64,000 nt of DNA from Bacillus sp. EB106-08-02-XG196 (GCF_013396335.1 NZ_JABWSY010000022.1:1-64000); one strand, 5' to 3'; positions 15,709 through 24,378 are shown, counted from the first letter of the stretch. Numbers and translations are program-made. The notes: generated by a model not told the origin, from the sequence alone.

Positions 15709-16340
15709 ATTTTTCTATATAAGCGATACCCTTTTCTGACACTGTTGACAATAAAAAAAGGAATAGGCAGATGATATTTATAAATAAACGGCAGATAAAT
15801 TTTGTAATACGCTTTTTTCAAGTCATCCCATTTACGACATTTACCCTGCTTATAAAAATCTGAAACATCCACAATATACCCTCTTCCGTTACTCATAACA
15901 ACATTTTTTCCATGGACATCAAAGGGATTTAAACCTACTGAACGAGCATATGCTATCCCCTCATCTACGTCCCGGATAACTGATTCTGGTATAGGGTTGC
16001 CTTTTACAACTGCATCGAACAAATTCATTCCATCTATCCTTTTTAAAATTAAATAATTGTCACCATAGTCAACTAATGCAGAAAAGGATTCGTGCTGACC
16101 TAATTTTTTATATACCTCTACTTCCTTTTTTAATTCCTCAGGTTTTCTTCCATACACCTTAACCACCCATTTAGGATTTGATTGATGCAAAAAAACGCCT
16201 GCATAATTTCCGCTGCCTATTGTTTTCCACGTATTCGAGAAATTCTTCACAATAATTGGATCAAACGGACCTTCCGTCGATAGTTGGATATTGGGCAGTA
16301 ATTCATTTCCAATTAATTTTATATATTTCTCTATATTCAT
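15690..16340 (-). CDS. Kinase-fold protein, YrzF-like
   Basis: This 216-residue protein has a protein-kinase-like fold. Its ATP-site lysine is in WVVKVYGRKP (about residue 61), its hinge is LILKRIDGMN (about 97-106), its loop VGLNPFDVHGKNVVM takes the place of HxDxxxxN, and IVDVSD replaces DFG. It resembles B. subtilis YrzF in length and motifs. The degenerate catalytic loop (DVHGKN) is of the Rio/APH kind. Substrate and role are unknown. RBS GAGGTG precedes the ATG. Confidence 0.75.
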   Translation of the reverse strand: MNIEKYIKLIGNELLPNIQLSTEGPFDPIIVKNFSNTWKTIGSGNYAGVFLHQSNPKWVVKVYGRKPEELKKEVEVYKKLGQHESFSALVDYGDNYLILKRIDGMNLFDAVVKGNPIPESVIRDVDEGIAYARSVGLNPFDVHGKNVVMSNGRGYIVDVSDFYKQGKCRKWDDLKKAYYKIYLPFIYKYHLPIPFFIVNSVRKGYRLYRKIKKGNI

Positions 16341-16526
16341 TGCACACCTCAGAAAAAAACGGATTAATTATTTCTTTATCTTAGTATATAACTCGATATA
16401 CACTTAGAATAGATAAAATATTCTTTATTTTAAAGAAAAATTTCTTAATCACGAGGTGGTAACACGCATTTTCCAAAATTAGAAACTTAGAGATTAAAAT
16501 TAGTCCTCTATTACTCATAAAAAAAC

Positions 16527-16553
16527 AAAGCCAGGAAAATAAATCCTGGCTTT
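16527..16553 (-). terminator. Terminator of the 66-residue ORF
   Basis: AAAGCCAGGA and TCCTGGCTTT form a 10-bp stem, followed on the minus strand by GTTTTTTTAT. Confidence 0.85.
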
Positions 16554-16555
16554 CA

Positions 16556-16756
16556 TTATTCCTCAAAATAGTCTTTAAATGCTTTGGGATTACTGGTTTC
16601 CTTCCCCTGATAATATGGGTTGTTTTCAGTAGAATCCTGCGGGTCAAGATTGGTTTTAATAATTAAATGTGGTTCTGAGGGCTGCTCAGCAATCATCCTG
16701 TCGTTTAATTGGTCGAAATCAGGCAGTTTGTTATTTCCGGGTTGTCTAGGCTCCAT
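16556..16756 (-). CDS. Small hypothetical protein
   Basis: This 66-residue protein is hydrophilic and rich in Pro, Asn, Asp and Glu (MEPRQPGNNKLPDFDQLNDR at the start, KAFKDYFEE at the end). It has no membrane segment or motif I recognise. It is likely a real gene because AGGAGG lies upstream of the ATG and a good terminator follows the stop. It lies next to cotE, so a sporulation role is conceivable but not shown. Confidence 0.6.
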   Translation of the reverse strand: MEPRQPGNNKLPDFDQLNDRMIAEQPSEPHLIIKTNLDPQDSTENNPYYQGKETSNPKAFKDYFEE

Positions 16757-16852
16757 ATCATTGACACCTCCTAAAAATAGCTTGCTGATTTTTCTTTTTA
16801 ATCATACATTAATTCATTTATAGATTTATAATACTATTATTAAAAAGAAAAA

Positions 16853-16876
16853 ACTAGGAAGTAGAAACTTCCTAGT
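16853..16876 (-). terminator. Terminator of cotE
   Basis: ACTAGGAAG and CTTCCTAGT form a perfect 9-bp stem, followed by TTTTTTC on the minus strand. Confidence 0.85.
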
Positions 16877-16880
16877 ATGT

Positions 16881-17426
16881 TTATTCTTCTTCGACTCCAA
16901 GTAAGAAATCTGGGTTTAATTCCTCAAATTCCTCATCGTCAACATCCATTCCCCAATCATCGTCATCATCATGGCAGCCCTTTGGATTAATGGCGACACA
17001 TACTTTTGTTTCACCAATTACTTCCACTAGGAATTCCTTTTCAACATGGACAATGATTCGATTGCCATTTGGGGAGATGACTGCTTCACAACAATTAGGC
17101 TGTTGCAAAACACGAGCACAAATCTCATTGTCATCCAAGCAATCATGGTCACGGTATTTTAACCTAATGACATCTGTATATTTAACACATTCAGTAACAA
17201 CTTCTGTTCTGGTATTGTCATTGTATGAGTACCATACATTGATGTCATAAGAGCCGTGTATCTCTACAGTTTTGCCGACTTTTTTCGCGTTGTATTTATG
17301 GTTGATAATCCAACAGCCAAGTATGCTGGTTGGACTATGTGCCGGGCTAATCGTATGATTGGAATTGGTGAATTTACGCCCTTTCGCTACTACGGCCTTA
17401 ACAATTATCTCTCTGTATTCTCCCAT
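16881..17426 (-). CDS. cotE: Outer spore coat morphogenetic protein CotE
   Basis: CotE directs assembly of the outer coat around the forespore. The 181 residues equal the B. subtilis length and share YREIIVKAVVAKGRKFT, SILGCWIINHKYNAKKVGK and the acidic C-terminal tail needed for coat-protein contacts. I chose the ATG giving MGEYREII, preceded by GAGGAGG; an upstream ATG would add 10 residues. In B. subtilis mutS and mutL follow cotE. Here unrelated genes follow. Confidence 0.96.
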   Translation of the reverse strand: MGEYREIIVKAVVAKGRKFTNSNHTISPAHSPTSILGCWIINHKYNAKKVGKTVEIHGSYDINVWYSYNDNTRTEVVTECVKYTDVIRLKYRDHDCLDDNEICARVLQQPNCCEAVISPNGNRIIVHVEKEFLVEVIGETKVCVAINPKGCHDDDDDWGMDVDDEEFEELNPDFLLGVEEE

Positions 17427-17614
17427 TTCGCGCGAAACCTCCTCATTCATTTTCATTTCATCCTATGCAATTTTTTAGACTAGTGTGCGATATATTTCTG
17501 AGAATACTGGTTAAAAGTTTAGTCATAGTTCATTTTATGCGGGAGTTTTAGGTAGGTTACAATTAGGCATGTATTTAAGTCAGGGGGATTTCCTTCTGTG
17601 AGAAAATGTAAAAA

Positions 17615-17641
17615 AAACCAGGCATTAACTAAGCCTGGTTT
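17615..17641 (-). terminator. Terminator of ricA
   Basis: AAACCAGGC and GCCTGGTTT form a 9-bp stem with a T run on the minus strand (GTTTTTTTAC). Confidence 0.87.
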
Positions 17642-17649
17642 GATTTTAT

Positions 17650-18102
17650 TTAATGATTATGGTCATGGTCGTCGTGATTCCCGCAAGACCCGCCATTGCT
17701 TAGGCTTGCACCTGTTTCACCTTTTAATACATCTCCACCGGTTGATTCAATAATGACATCTGTTACCTTATTTGAGATGGTTGTGGAAATTAACTGAAGT
17801 AATTCATTTACTTCAATTTGAGATTGCTTAAACTCTTGAACCACCGGAATATCGTCTAGTTCCTGTTCGATGGAAGCAATTTTGTCTTCCACCTTTTTAA
17901 GTGCTTCTGGCTTACCGTAATGCTGTAGATTAACTGCTTGCTTTTGCAAACCCTTAATATCAGAAATTAGCGTACTAACTTTTGCGTTTACGTGAATCTG
18001 TGCTTCTGCACGTTTAAAGAAATCAACTTCCTCTGTTTCCGCAATCATACGTGCTAATTCTTGTGCGCGGGCGATGATATCGTCTTTTGTGTATTTAGCC
18101 AC
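17650..18102 (-). CDS. ricA: RicA (YmcA), Y-complex/RNase Y specificity factor subunit
   Basis: RicA, with RicF and RicT, forms an iron-sulfur complex that guides RNase Y mRNA maturation and supports competence, biofilm and sporulation in B. subtilis. The sequence AEAQIHVNAKVSTLISDIKGLQKQAVNLQHY and STGGDVLKGETG match YmcA. The GTG start has RBS GAGGTG and lies 1 bp after miaB. At 150 residues it is slightly longer than usual, with the odd tail SCGNHDDHDHNH, which could bind metal. Its partner enzyme rny is in the same window. Confidence 0.94.
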   Translation of the reverse strand: MAKYTKDDIIARAQELARMIAETEEVDFFKRAEAQIHVNAKVSTLISDIKGLQKQAVNLQHYGKPEALKKVEDKIASIEQELDDIPVVQEFKQSQIEVNELLQLISTTISNKVTDVIIESTGGDVLKGETGASLSNGGSCGNHDDHDHNH

Positions 18103-18103
18103 T

Positions 18104-19648
18104 TTATTTCACCTCTACTGGTTCTAATTCTTCCAACATTTCTCCGTTTAATGACCATGTTTTTGCATCTGTAATTCTCACTTTAACAATTTTACCAATT
18201 GCTGATTTAGGTGCAGCAAAATTAACAAGCTTGCTTTTAGAAGTATATCCTGCAAGTACTTCAGGATTATTCTTGCTTTCCCCTTCGACAAGAACTTCGA
18301 CGATTTGGCCTTTATATTTCTTCATTGCCTCAGCAGACATTTCATTAACTAAAGCATTTAAACGCTGTAAACGTTCCTTCTTTACCTCCATTGGGACATT
18401 ATCCTGCATTTTTGCAGCAGGGGTACCCTCACGAGGTGAATATATGAACGTATACGCTAGTTCGTAGCCCACTTCACGATATAAAGACATTGTTTCTTCA
18501 AATTGTTCATCCGTTTCATTTGGATAACCAACAATAATATCAGTGGTTAAGGAAACATTGGGAATCGCTGCTTTAATCTTGCGTACCAGTTCTAGGTATT
18601 GTTCTCTCGTATATTTACGAGCCATAATTTTTAATACATCAGTGGACCCGGACTGAACAGGAAGGTGGATATGATCCATTAAATTGCCGCCTTTTGCAAG
18701 AACTTCAATCAAATGGTCATCAAAATCACGTGGATGACTTGTCATAAAACGAATACGCGGAATATCTATCTTCCGTAATTCATCCATAAGTTCACCTAAA
18801 CCATAGTTCACACCCTCTAAATCTTTCCCATACGCATTGACATTTTGGCCCAAGAGCGTAACCTCCTGGTAGCCTTGTGCAGCTAAATGGCGTACTTCTT
18901 GGATAATCTCATCAGGACGACGGCTTCGCTCTTTACCACGTGTAAATGGAACAATACAATAGGTACAAAATTTGTCACAGCCGTACATAATGTTAACCCA
19001 CGCCTTAATATTTCCGCGTCTTACTTTTGGAAGGTTTTCGATAACATCACCTTCTTTTGACCAAACCTCTACTACCATTTCTTTGGACATGTATGCTTCA
19101 TGTAAGATATTTGGCAGACGATGAATATTGTGTGTACCGAAAATCATATCAACTTGGTTATATGTTTTTAGAATCTTATTAACTACGGATTCTTCCTGTG
19201 ACATACATCCACATACACCCAATAGTAAATCTGGCTTTTCTAACTTTAAATGCTTTAAATGCCCTAGTTCACCAAACACTTTGTTTTCTGCATTTTCACG
19301 AATTGCGCAGGTATTTAAAAGAATAACATTGGCATCCTCTGTTGAATCTGTAGGTTCATACCCAAGAGCCAAAAAGATCCCTGCCATTACTTCCGTATCA
19401 TGTTCATTCATTTGGCAGCCATAGGTACGGATATAAAACTTACGACCTTCTCCCATACCGCGAAATTCTTCTGGAATAGAGAAATCGTTATGATACTTCA
19501 CTTCTTCTTTACCACGCTTTTTAGCGTCTTTTAAAGAAGGTGCAGTAATTACTTGCTCAAAGTACTTACTGTAATCCTTGGCGGATTTTTTGTCCGAAGA
19601 ATTAGCAGCTTCGATTTGTTGAGCATCTATACGTTGTTTTTCATTCAT
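18104..19648 (-). CDS. miaB: tRNA-2-methylthio-N6-dimethylallyladenosine synthase MiaB
   Basis: MiaB adds the 2-methylthio group to i6A37 of tRNA. Its parts are a UPF0004 domain with three cluster cysteines (YGCQMNEHD, NTCAIRENA, GVCGCMSQEES), a radical SAM domain with CDKFCTYC, and a C-terminal TRAM domain starting around EVLVEGESK. The 514 residues include an N-terminal extension of about 65, as in B. subtilis. I chose the ATG giving MNEKQRID, downstream of AAAGGAG. It is coupled to ricA. Confidence 0.96.
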   Translation of the reverse strand: MNEKQRIDAQQIEAANSSDKKSAKDYSKYFEQVITAPSLKDAKKRGKEEVKYHNDFSIPEEFRGMGEGRKFYIRTYGCQMNEHDTEVMAGIFLALGYEPTDSTEDANVILLNTCAIRENAENKVFGELGHLKHLKLEKPDLLLGVCGCMSQEESVVNKILKTYNQVDMIFGTHNIHRLPNILHEAYMSKEMVVEVWSKEGDVIENLPKVRRGNIKAWVNIMYGCDKFCTYCIVPFTRGKERSRRPDEIIQEVRHLAAQGYQEVTLLGQNVNAYGKDLEGVNYGLGELMDELRKIDIPRIRFMTSHPRDFDDHLIEVLAKGGNLMDHIHLPVQSGSTDVLKIMARKYTREQYLELVRKIKAAIPNVSLTTDIIVGYPNETDEQFEETMSLYREVGYELAYTFIYSPREGTPAAKMQDNVPMEVKKERLQRLNALVNEMSAEAMKKYKGQIVEVLVEGESKNNPEVLAGYTSKSKLVNFAAPKSAIGKIVKVRITDAKTWSLNGEMLEELEPVEVK

Positions 19649-19794
19649 GAATAATAAATCTCCTTTCAATCGGATTAAAATTTGTCTATGAAAAGGTAAT
19701 TTTTTCCCTGTACTAGTGTATTAGGATCCTGCCTAACATACCTCTGCACATTATTATAGTATAAAGGTTAATAGGCTTGAAAACAATAGAAAAT

Positions 19795-19815
19795 CCCGTA
19801 GTAATCTACTACGGG
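19795..19815 (-). terminator. Terminator of korAB
   Basis: CCCGTAGTA and TACTACGGG form a perfect 9-bp stem with a 3-nt loop, downstream of korB. Confidence 0.85.
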
Positions 19816-19829
19816 ACTTTCTAATAACT

Positions 19830-20696
19830 TTACATAAATTCATTAACTAATTTATCAAAGTATTCTTGATCAAGGTTAAGATCTGCTTTTGCTAATGGAG
19901 TTTCGGAGTAATTATTAATCAATTCCTGGTAGGATTTACGTTCTGTGTTTTGATAAATCAAACCAGTAACTAAACCATTATGCTTCATCAATGTCTGCAT
20001 AGCGTTTTCACGGTTTGAAGGATCATATCCTTCAATATCACTTAACTTCGTTAGATTTTCTTTAAACCAATCATAAGTGTTGACCTTATTATAGGTTACA
20101 CAAGGACTGTAAACGTTAATTAAAGAGAACCCTTTATGCTTAATGCCTGCTTCAATTAATGCAGTTAGGTCTTTAAGATCTGTAGAGAAACTTTGTGCAA
20201 CAAATGTTGCCCCTGCAGTTAAAGCCATCTCCATTGGTGAAATCGGTTGTTCAATCGAACCTAGCGGCGATGATTTCGTTTTAAAGCCGGTAGCAGAACG
20301 TGGAGACGTTTGTCCTTTTGTTAAACCATAGATTTGGTTATCCATAACAATGTAAGTGATATCTACATTACGACGGATCGCATGAATCGTGTGTCCCATA
20401 CCGATAGCAAAACCGTCACCGTCACCGCCAGAAGCGATAACCGTTAAATCACGGTTTGCCATTTTTACACCTTGAGCGATTGGTAATGAACGGCCATGAA
20501 TACCATGGAAGCCATATGAATTAATATAACCAGAGATACGACCAGAACATCCGATTCCAGAAATAACAGCTAAGTTTTCAGGCTCTAGCCCTACATTTGC
20601 TGCTGCACGTTGCATTGCCGCTTGTACAGAGAAGTCGCCACAGCCAGGGCACCAGTTCGGTTTTACATTATTTCTAAATTCTTTAAAAGTGGCCAT
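19830..20696 (-). CDS. korB: 2-oxoacid:ferredoxin oxidoreductase, beta subunit
   Basis: This is the thiamine-pyrophosphate subunit of a 2-oxoglutarate- or pyruvate-type ferredoxin oxidoreductase, 288 residues. It has NWCPGCGD (Cys16, Cys19) and Cys50 (GIGCSGR), cluster ligands in this family, and the TPP motif GDGDGFAIG...MDNQIYGLTKGQ (91-125). It converts a 2-oxoacid to acyl-CoA while reducing ferredoxin. It starts 2 bp after korA. The exact oxoacid cannot be set from the sequence; 2-oxoglutarate is the usual annotation. Confidence 0.93.
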   Translation of the reverse strand: MATFKEFRNNVKPNWCPGCGDFSVQAAMQRAAANVGLEPENLAVISGIGCSGRISGYINSYGFHGIHGRSLPIAQGVKMANRDLTVIASGGDGDGFAIGMGHTIHAIRRNVDITYIVMDNQIYGLTKGQTSPRSATGFKTKSSPLGSIEQPISPMEMALTAGATFVAQSFSTDLKDLTALIEAGIKHKGFSLINVYSPCVTYNKVNTYDWFKENLTKLSDIEGYDPSNRENAMQTLMKHNGLVTGLIYQNTERKSYQELINNYSETPLAKADLNLDQEYFDKLVNEFM

Positions 20697-20698
20697 GT

Positions 20699-22435
20699 TT
20701 AGAACAACTCCTTACATTTTGTATATACTTCGTGAGGCAGGAATGGATTTCCATCATATTTTAAATGTTTAATAATCTTTTCAGCATGCCCAACATTCAT
20801 TTTCATAATGTTAGCCAATTGACCAGTAGCATTGTTTTCAACAACCACTACTTTCTTTGCAGAACGAACAAGCGGTAATACTTCGTCCGTTGGGAATGGG
20901 TGAATCAAACGAATATGAGCGTGATTTACTTTCATTCCTTCATTTTCTAAACGAACCATAGCTTCCTCAATTACACCTCTAGTTGAATTAAAACCAACTA
21001 GTAAAACGTCAGCATCTTCATGCTTAGTGTTTTTATACACTGGTGTATTGAAACGAATATTTTCAATTTTACGGAATCGCTTGTCCATTTGAGCGTTCCT
21101 ATTTACTGCCGATTCAGAAGGTTTTCCTGTTTCATCATGTTCAACACCAGTTACATGGTGAATACCATTTTTCATACCAGGAATAACACGTGGTGAAACA
21201 CCATCACTCGTCACTTCATAACGTTTGAAATAAGCTTTATTTTCATTCTCAGGAATTTCATCCGTTACAAGCTTTCCGCGTCTGATTTCCACTTTATCCA
21301 TACTTAAAGGTTCAACTGTCTGTTTACCTAAAGATAATTGAAGGTCAGTAAGAACAATTACAGGACATTGATATTCTTCAGCAAGGTTAAATGCCTCAGT
21401 TGTATCATAGAAAGCCTCTTCTACAGTACTTGGCGCCATAACGATTTTAGGGATTTCTCCATGTGTTCCATAGATCATAGCCATTAAATCTGACTGTTCT
21501 TGCTTTGTTGGTAATCCTGTTGATGGACCGCCACGCTGAGTATCAACCACAACAAGTGGAGTCTCAGTTATACCTGAAAGACCAATTGCTTCCATTTTCA
21601 ATGATAGTCCTGGACCAGCAGATGCCGTAATTGTACGAACACCAGCATAGTTAGCACCAATTGCCATTGTACAAGCAGCAATTTCATCTTCCGTTTGAAT
21701 AACTGTACCACCAAGAGCAGGAAGCTTTTTAATTAAATATTCCATTATTTCAGAAGCTGGTGTTATTGGGTATGCAGCCATAAAACGACATCCCGCCGCA
21801 ACTGCTCCCAATGCAATAGCGTCATTTCCAATCATGAACATGCGCTTCTTGCCGTCAGCTTTTTCAAGTTCCATTATTTCAACGCCATCTACAAGCTGTT
21901 TTTTCATATAATCATATCCAGCTTTAATGGCATCCATGTTTTTCGCAACTACTTGAGCACCTTTTTTACCAAAAATCTCTTGGACTACTTCTTCAAAAAC
22001 ATGAATATCAAGATTCAAGACAGCTGATGTAGCACCAATGGCTACCATATTTTTCATTAGGGATGTTCCTAATTCAGTAGCAATTTCTGTAAATGGAACC
22101 GCATACAATGCTGCTTGTGTATCTTCTGGTTTCTTCGGCGTGAATTTTGCATCCGCAAGTATTACACCTTTGCTGTGTAACTCTTTGTAATTTAAATCGA
22201 TCGTTTCTTGGTCAAATCCGACAAGAACATCAAGATCATCAGAGATTGAACGAACTTCTGTCGTACTTACTCTAATTTTGTTGTTTGTATGACCGCCTTT
22301 AATACGAGATGAAAAGTGACGATAACCATACAAGTAATAGCCGAGGCGATTCAATGCAATAGCAAATATTTCCCCAGTACTTTCAATACCTTCCCCTTGT
22401 TGTCCGCCAACTTTCCACGAAAGTTGATTGATCAT
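20699..22435 (-). CDS. korA: 2-oxoacid:ferredoxin oxidoreductase, alpha/gamma fusion subunit
   Basis: This 578-residue subunit fuses the gamma domain (about 1-185, starting WKVGGQQGEGIESTGEIFA) to the alpha pyrimidine-binding domain (about 200-430, with GNDAIALGAVAAGCRFMAAYPITPASEIMEYL) and a C-terminal transketolase-like domain (about 470-578). It forms the enzyme with KorB. RBS AAGGGG precedes the ATG. A promoter and two cre-like sites lie upstream, so carbon catabolite repression is likely. Confidence 0.93.
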   Translation of the reverse strand: MINQLSWKVGGQQGEGIESTGEIFAIALNRLGYYLYGYRHFSSRIKGGHTNNKIRVSTTEVRSISDDLDVLVGFDQETIDLNYKELHSKGVILADAKFTPKKPEDTQAALYAVPFTEIATELGTSLMKNMVAIGATSAVLNLDIHVFEEVVQEIFGKKGAQVVAKNMDAIKAGYDYMKKQLVDGVEIMELEKADGKKRMFMIGNDAIALGAVAAGCRFMAAYPITPASEIMEYLIKKLPALGGTVIQTEDEIAACTMAIGANYAGVRTITASAGPGLSLKMEAIGLSGITETPLVVVDTQRGGPSTGLPTKQEQSDLMAMIYGTHGEIPKIVMAPSTVEEAFYDTTEAFNLAEEYQCPVIVLTDLQLSLGKQTVEPLSMDKVEIRRGKLVTDEIPENENKAYFKRYEVTSDGVSPRVIPGMKNGIHHVTGVEHDETGKPSESAVNRNAQMDKRFRKIENIRFNTPVYKNTKHEDADVLLVGFNSTRGVIEEAMVRLENEGMKVNHAHIRLIHPFPTDEVLPLVRSAKKVVVVENNATGQLANIMKMNVGHAEKIIKHLKYDGNPFLPHEVYTKCKELF

Positions 22436-22566
22436 GACTTACACCCCTTTGGATATGTAAAAAGTATATTTTATAAATCTCTAATAGTGTAGCACAATTC
22501 CGAGTAATTCACTATATTTTAGCCTTTAAAGCTTTAAAGGCTAACTCAATTGAAACTAGGAGATGT

Positions 22567-22580
22567 ACTAAACGCTTACA
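22567..22580 (-). promoter_or_regulatory. cre-like site at the korA promoter
   Basis: The minus strand reads TGTAAGCGTTTAGT, directly downstream of the predicted -10 box. It fits most of the CcpA consensus. Confidence 0.45.
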
Positions 22581-22609
22581 ATTCTAGACCTCTAAACCAA
22601 AAATTGCAA
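22581..22609 (-). promoter_or_regulatory. Putative korA promoter
   Basis: TTGCAA (22604-22609) and TAGAAT (22581-22586) on the minus strand are 17 bp apart, about 145 bp before the korA start. The -10 box is good and the -35 box weaker. Confidence 0.55.
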
Positions 22610-22772
22610 CCCTTTCAGACGAAATATTGTCTAAAATATGAATATTTTTTTATATTTTAAAAATTGACATTTATTAATTCCGCATATCCCCATATAAAAT
22701 TGATGTAAAACGTTGTTGCTATGCGATTTATTAATAAATCTAATAAAATATATTATTTCAACACTTAAACTC

Positions 22773-22786
22773 AGAAAGCGTTTTCA
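22773..22786 (-). promoter_or_regulatory. Second cre-like site upstream of korA
   Basis: The minus strand reads TGAAAACGCTTTCT, a close match to the CcpA consensus. It lies about 165 bp upstream of the predicted korA -35 box and could also affect spoVS read-through. The rest of 22436-22900 is AT-rich with no gene. Confidence 0.5.
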
Positions 22787-22830
22787 TTTATACTAGAATA
22801 ACATTTTTCTTATATTTTGTATATAAAAAT

Positions 22831-22853
22831 ACCTGCTTATAATTTAAGCAGGT
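22831..22853 (-). terminator. Terminator of spoVS
   Basis: ACCTGCTTA and TAAGCAGGT form a 9-bp stem, followed on the minus strand by ATTTTTATAT. Confidence 0.83.
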
Positions 22854-22900
22854 AAAAGATTGTTTTATTCTTCTTTATCACTTCATTGATTCTATCTCTT

Positions 22901-23161
22901 TCATCTTGGTTCAACAATCAGCTTTATAGCCGTGCGTTCTTCACCATCAATCTGAATATCAGTGAACGCAGGGATGCAAATCAAATCAACTCCGCTAGGT
23001 GCTACAAATCCTCTTGCAATCGCTACTGCCTTAACAGCTTGATTCAATGCACCTGCACCAATCGCCTGTATTTCTGCTGCACCTCTTTCACGCAGAACTC
23101 CAGCAAGTGCACCAGCTACAGAATTAGGATTAGATTTTGCTGAAACTTTTAATATTTCCAT
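22901..23161 (-). CDS. spoVS: Stage V sporulation protein S
   Basis: SpoVS is an 86-residue Alba-like DNA/RNA-binding-fold protein needed for progress through coat assembly and normal septation in B. subtilis. The whole chain matches the family (MEILKVSAKSNPNSVAGALA, ending AIKLIVEPR). I chose this ATG because GGGGGAG precedes it and the length equals that of B. subtilis. Upstream in-frame sequence would add a spurious 40 residues. Confidence 0.96.
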   Translation of the reverse strand: MEILKVSAKSNPNSVAGALAGVLRERGAAEIQAIGAGALNQAVKAVAIARGFVAPSGVDLICIPAFTDIQIDGEERTAIKLIVEPR

Positions 23162-23245
23162 TCCTAGCTCCCCCTTGTATAATCCCGATCCTGGCATGAG
23201 CAGTTTCATGAGCAAATCAGGTATATAAGATTCCACTGCTACTAT

Positions 23246-23272
23246 ATTCATTCTGCAAAAGACATATTCCGG
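23246..23272 (-). promoter_or_regulatory. Possible SigH-type promoter of spoVS
   Basis: On the minus strand CGGAATA and GAATGAA are 11 bp apart, close to the SigH pattern AGGAATT-N11/12-GAAT. spoVS is SigH-dependent in B. subtilis. Confidence 0.4.
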
Positions 23273-23308
23273 CTTGGACAAAAAAAGTGCATATTTATCG
23301 GTGAAATT

Positions 23309-23555
23309 TGAAAAGCGGAAGCGCCTTGTACAGGGGCGACAGGCATAAGACGAGCCGGCGAGAAGGTTGGTCTTTACCTTCTTGACGGATTGTCAGAAAT
23401 GTGGAGGCGACTGTCCTGGGACGAAGGAATAAGACGAACCCTGCAAGAAGGCGCTTTTTGCCTTCTTCAGGGGGTGGCTTATTCCTCGAGTCCCAAGGAG
23501 CCGAAACTAGACAAGCTTATGACCCCGAGCCCCTAGGCTGCTTGCGCTAGACAAA
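23309..23555 (+). repeat. R1 repeat, copy 1, interrupted by a nested R1-type element
   Basis: The left part (23309 to about 23392, starting GAAAAGCGGAAGCGCC) and the right part (about 23515-23555, GCTTATGACCCCGAG...GCTAGACAA) are the two halves of the same element seen intact at 45101-45222. They are separated by an extra block of about 122 bp. Confidence 0.85.
23393..23514 (+). repeat. Nested R1-type element inside copy 1
   Basis: This block of about 122 bp starts near GAAATGTGGAGGCGACTG and ends GCCGAAACTAGACAA. It aligns along its length with R1 (AAGACGAACC, AAGAAGG...CCTTCTT, GGCTTATTCCTCGAG) but is diverged. It splits the host copy between GGATTG and GCTTATG. Confidence 0.8.
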
Positions 23556-23560
23556 GAAAT

Positions 23561-23582
23561 AACCTTCCAAAAGTGGAAGGTT
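23561..23582 (-). terminator. Terminator of ymdB
   Basis: AACCTTCC and GGAAGGTT form an 8-bp stem that overlaps the ymdB stop codon and is followed by TTATTTCTTT on the minus strand. Confidence 0.75.
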
Positions 23583-24378
23583 AAGAATACCAAGGATTAT
23601 CTTCATTTATTAAAATTCTTTCCATTTTTTTGCTCTTGCCAGTTTTTCTGTCAAGTTCCATGTAGACTCCACTAAGCTGGGTTCTACCCGCTTTAGGGAC
23701 TTCAAATCTTACTGGCAGGCTTGTAAGGAATTTGGTAATGACCGCTTCCCTTTCCATACCAAGAATTCCATCATATGGACCTGTCATCCCTACATCCGTT
23801 AAATAGCCTGTGCCGCCTGGCAGGATACGGCTATCAGCGGTTTGAACATGTGTATGTGTGCCTACAACAGCTGAAACTCTTCCATCTAAGTACCAGCCCA
23901 TTGCCTGCTTTTCGCTTGTTGCTTCTGCATGGAAATCCACAAAGATAAATGGTGTTCTCTCTTGTGCTATTTCCACTAATTCATCCGCCTTTTTAAAAGG
24001 ACAATCTAGTGGCGGCATAAAAGTGCGCCCTTGTAAATTGATAACTGCTACTTCTACGTCATTTACCTTAAAAAATACTAATCCTTTACCAGGGGTACCT
24101 TCAGGGAAATTTGCCGGCCGTACCATATTCTTTGCCGATTCGATGAATTCAAAAATCTCCTTGTTATCCCACGAGTGGTTTCCGAGCGTTACAGCCTGTG
24201 CACCGGAACCCAAAAACTCCCGATAAATCTTTTCTGTAATCCCTCTGCCTCCTGCAGCATTTTCACCATTAATTATCGTAAAATTAGGTCTATATTTTTC
24301 TTTAATTTTTGGCACATACTCTTTCACCATATCTCGGCCCGGTGAGCCTACAACATCTCCAATAAATAATAAGTTCAT
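23581..24378 (-). CDS. ymdB: YmdB, 2',3'-cyclic nucleotide metallophosphodiesterase
   Basis: This 265-residue enzyme of the YmdB family is a binuclear metal phosphodiesterase that affects biofilm and motility choice and RNase Y targets in B. subtilis. Metal-binding motifs are visible: IGDVVGSPGRD (8-Asp region), NGENAAGG, GNHSWDN, and later DFHAEATSEK and GTHTHVQTAD. The start giving MNLLFIGDVVG fits RBS AAAGGA; 15 further upstream residues look spurious. It lies directly downstream of rny, as in B. subtilis. Confidence 0.95.
   Translation of the reverse strand: MNLLFIGDVVGSPGRDMVKEYVPKIKEKYRPNFTIINGENAAGGRGITEKIYREFLGSGAQAVTLGNHSWDNKEIFEFIESAKNMVRPANFPEGTPGKGLVFFKVNDVEVAVINLQGRTFMPPLDCPFKKADELVEIAQERTPFIFVDFHAEATSEKQAMGWYLDGRVSAVVGTHTHVQTADSRILPGGTGYLTDVGMTGPYDGILGMEREAVITKFLTSLPVRFEVPKAGRTQLSGVYMELDRKTGKSKKMERILINEDNPWYS

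Noticed and set aside
16381..16647. Minus-strand 88-codon frame next to the 66-residue gene
   Set aside because: It overlaps the better supported gene in another frame, crosses its terminator and has no RBS.
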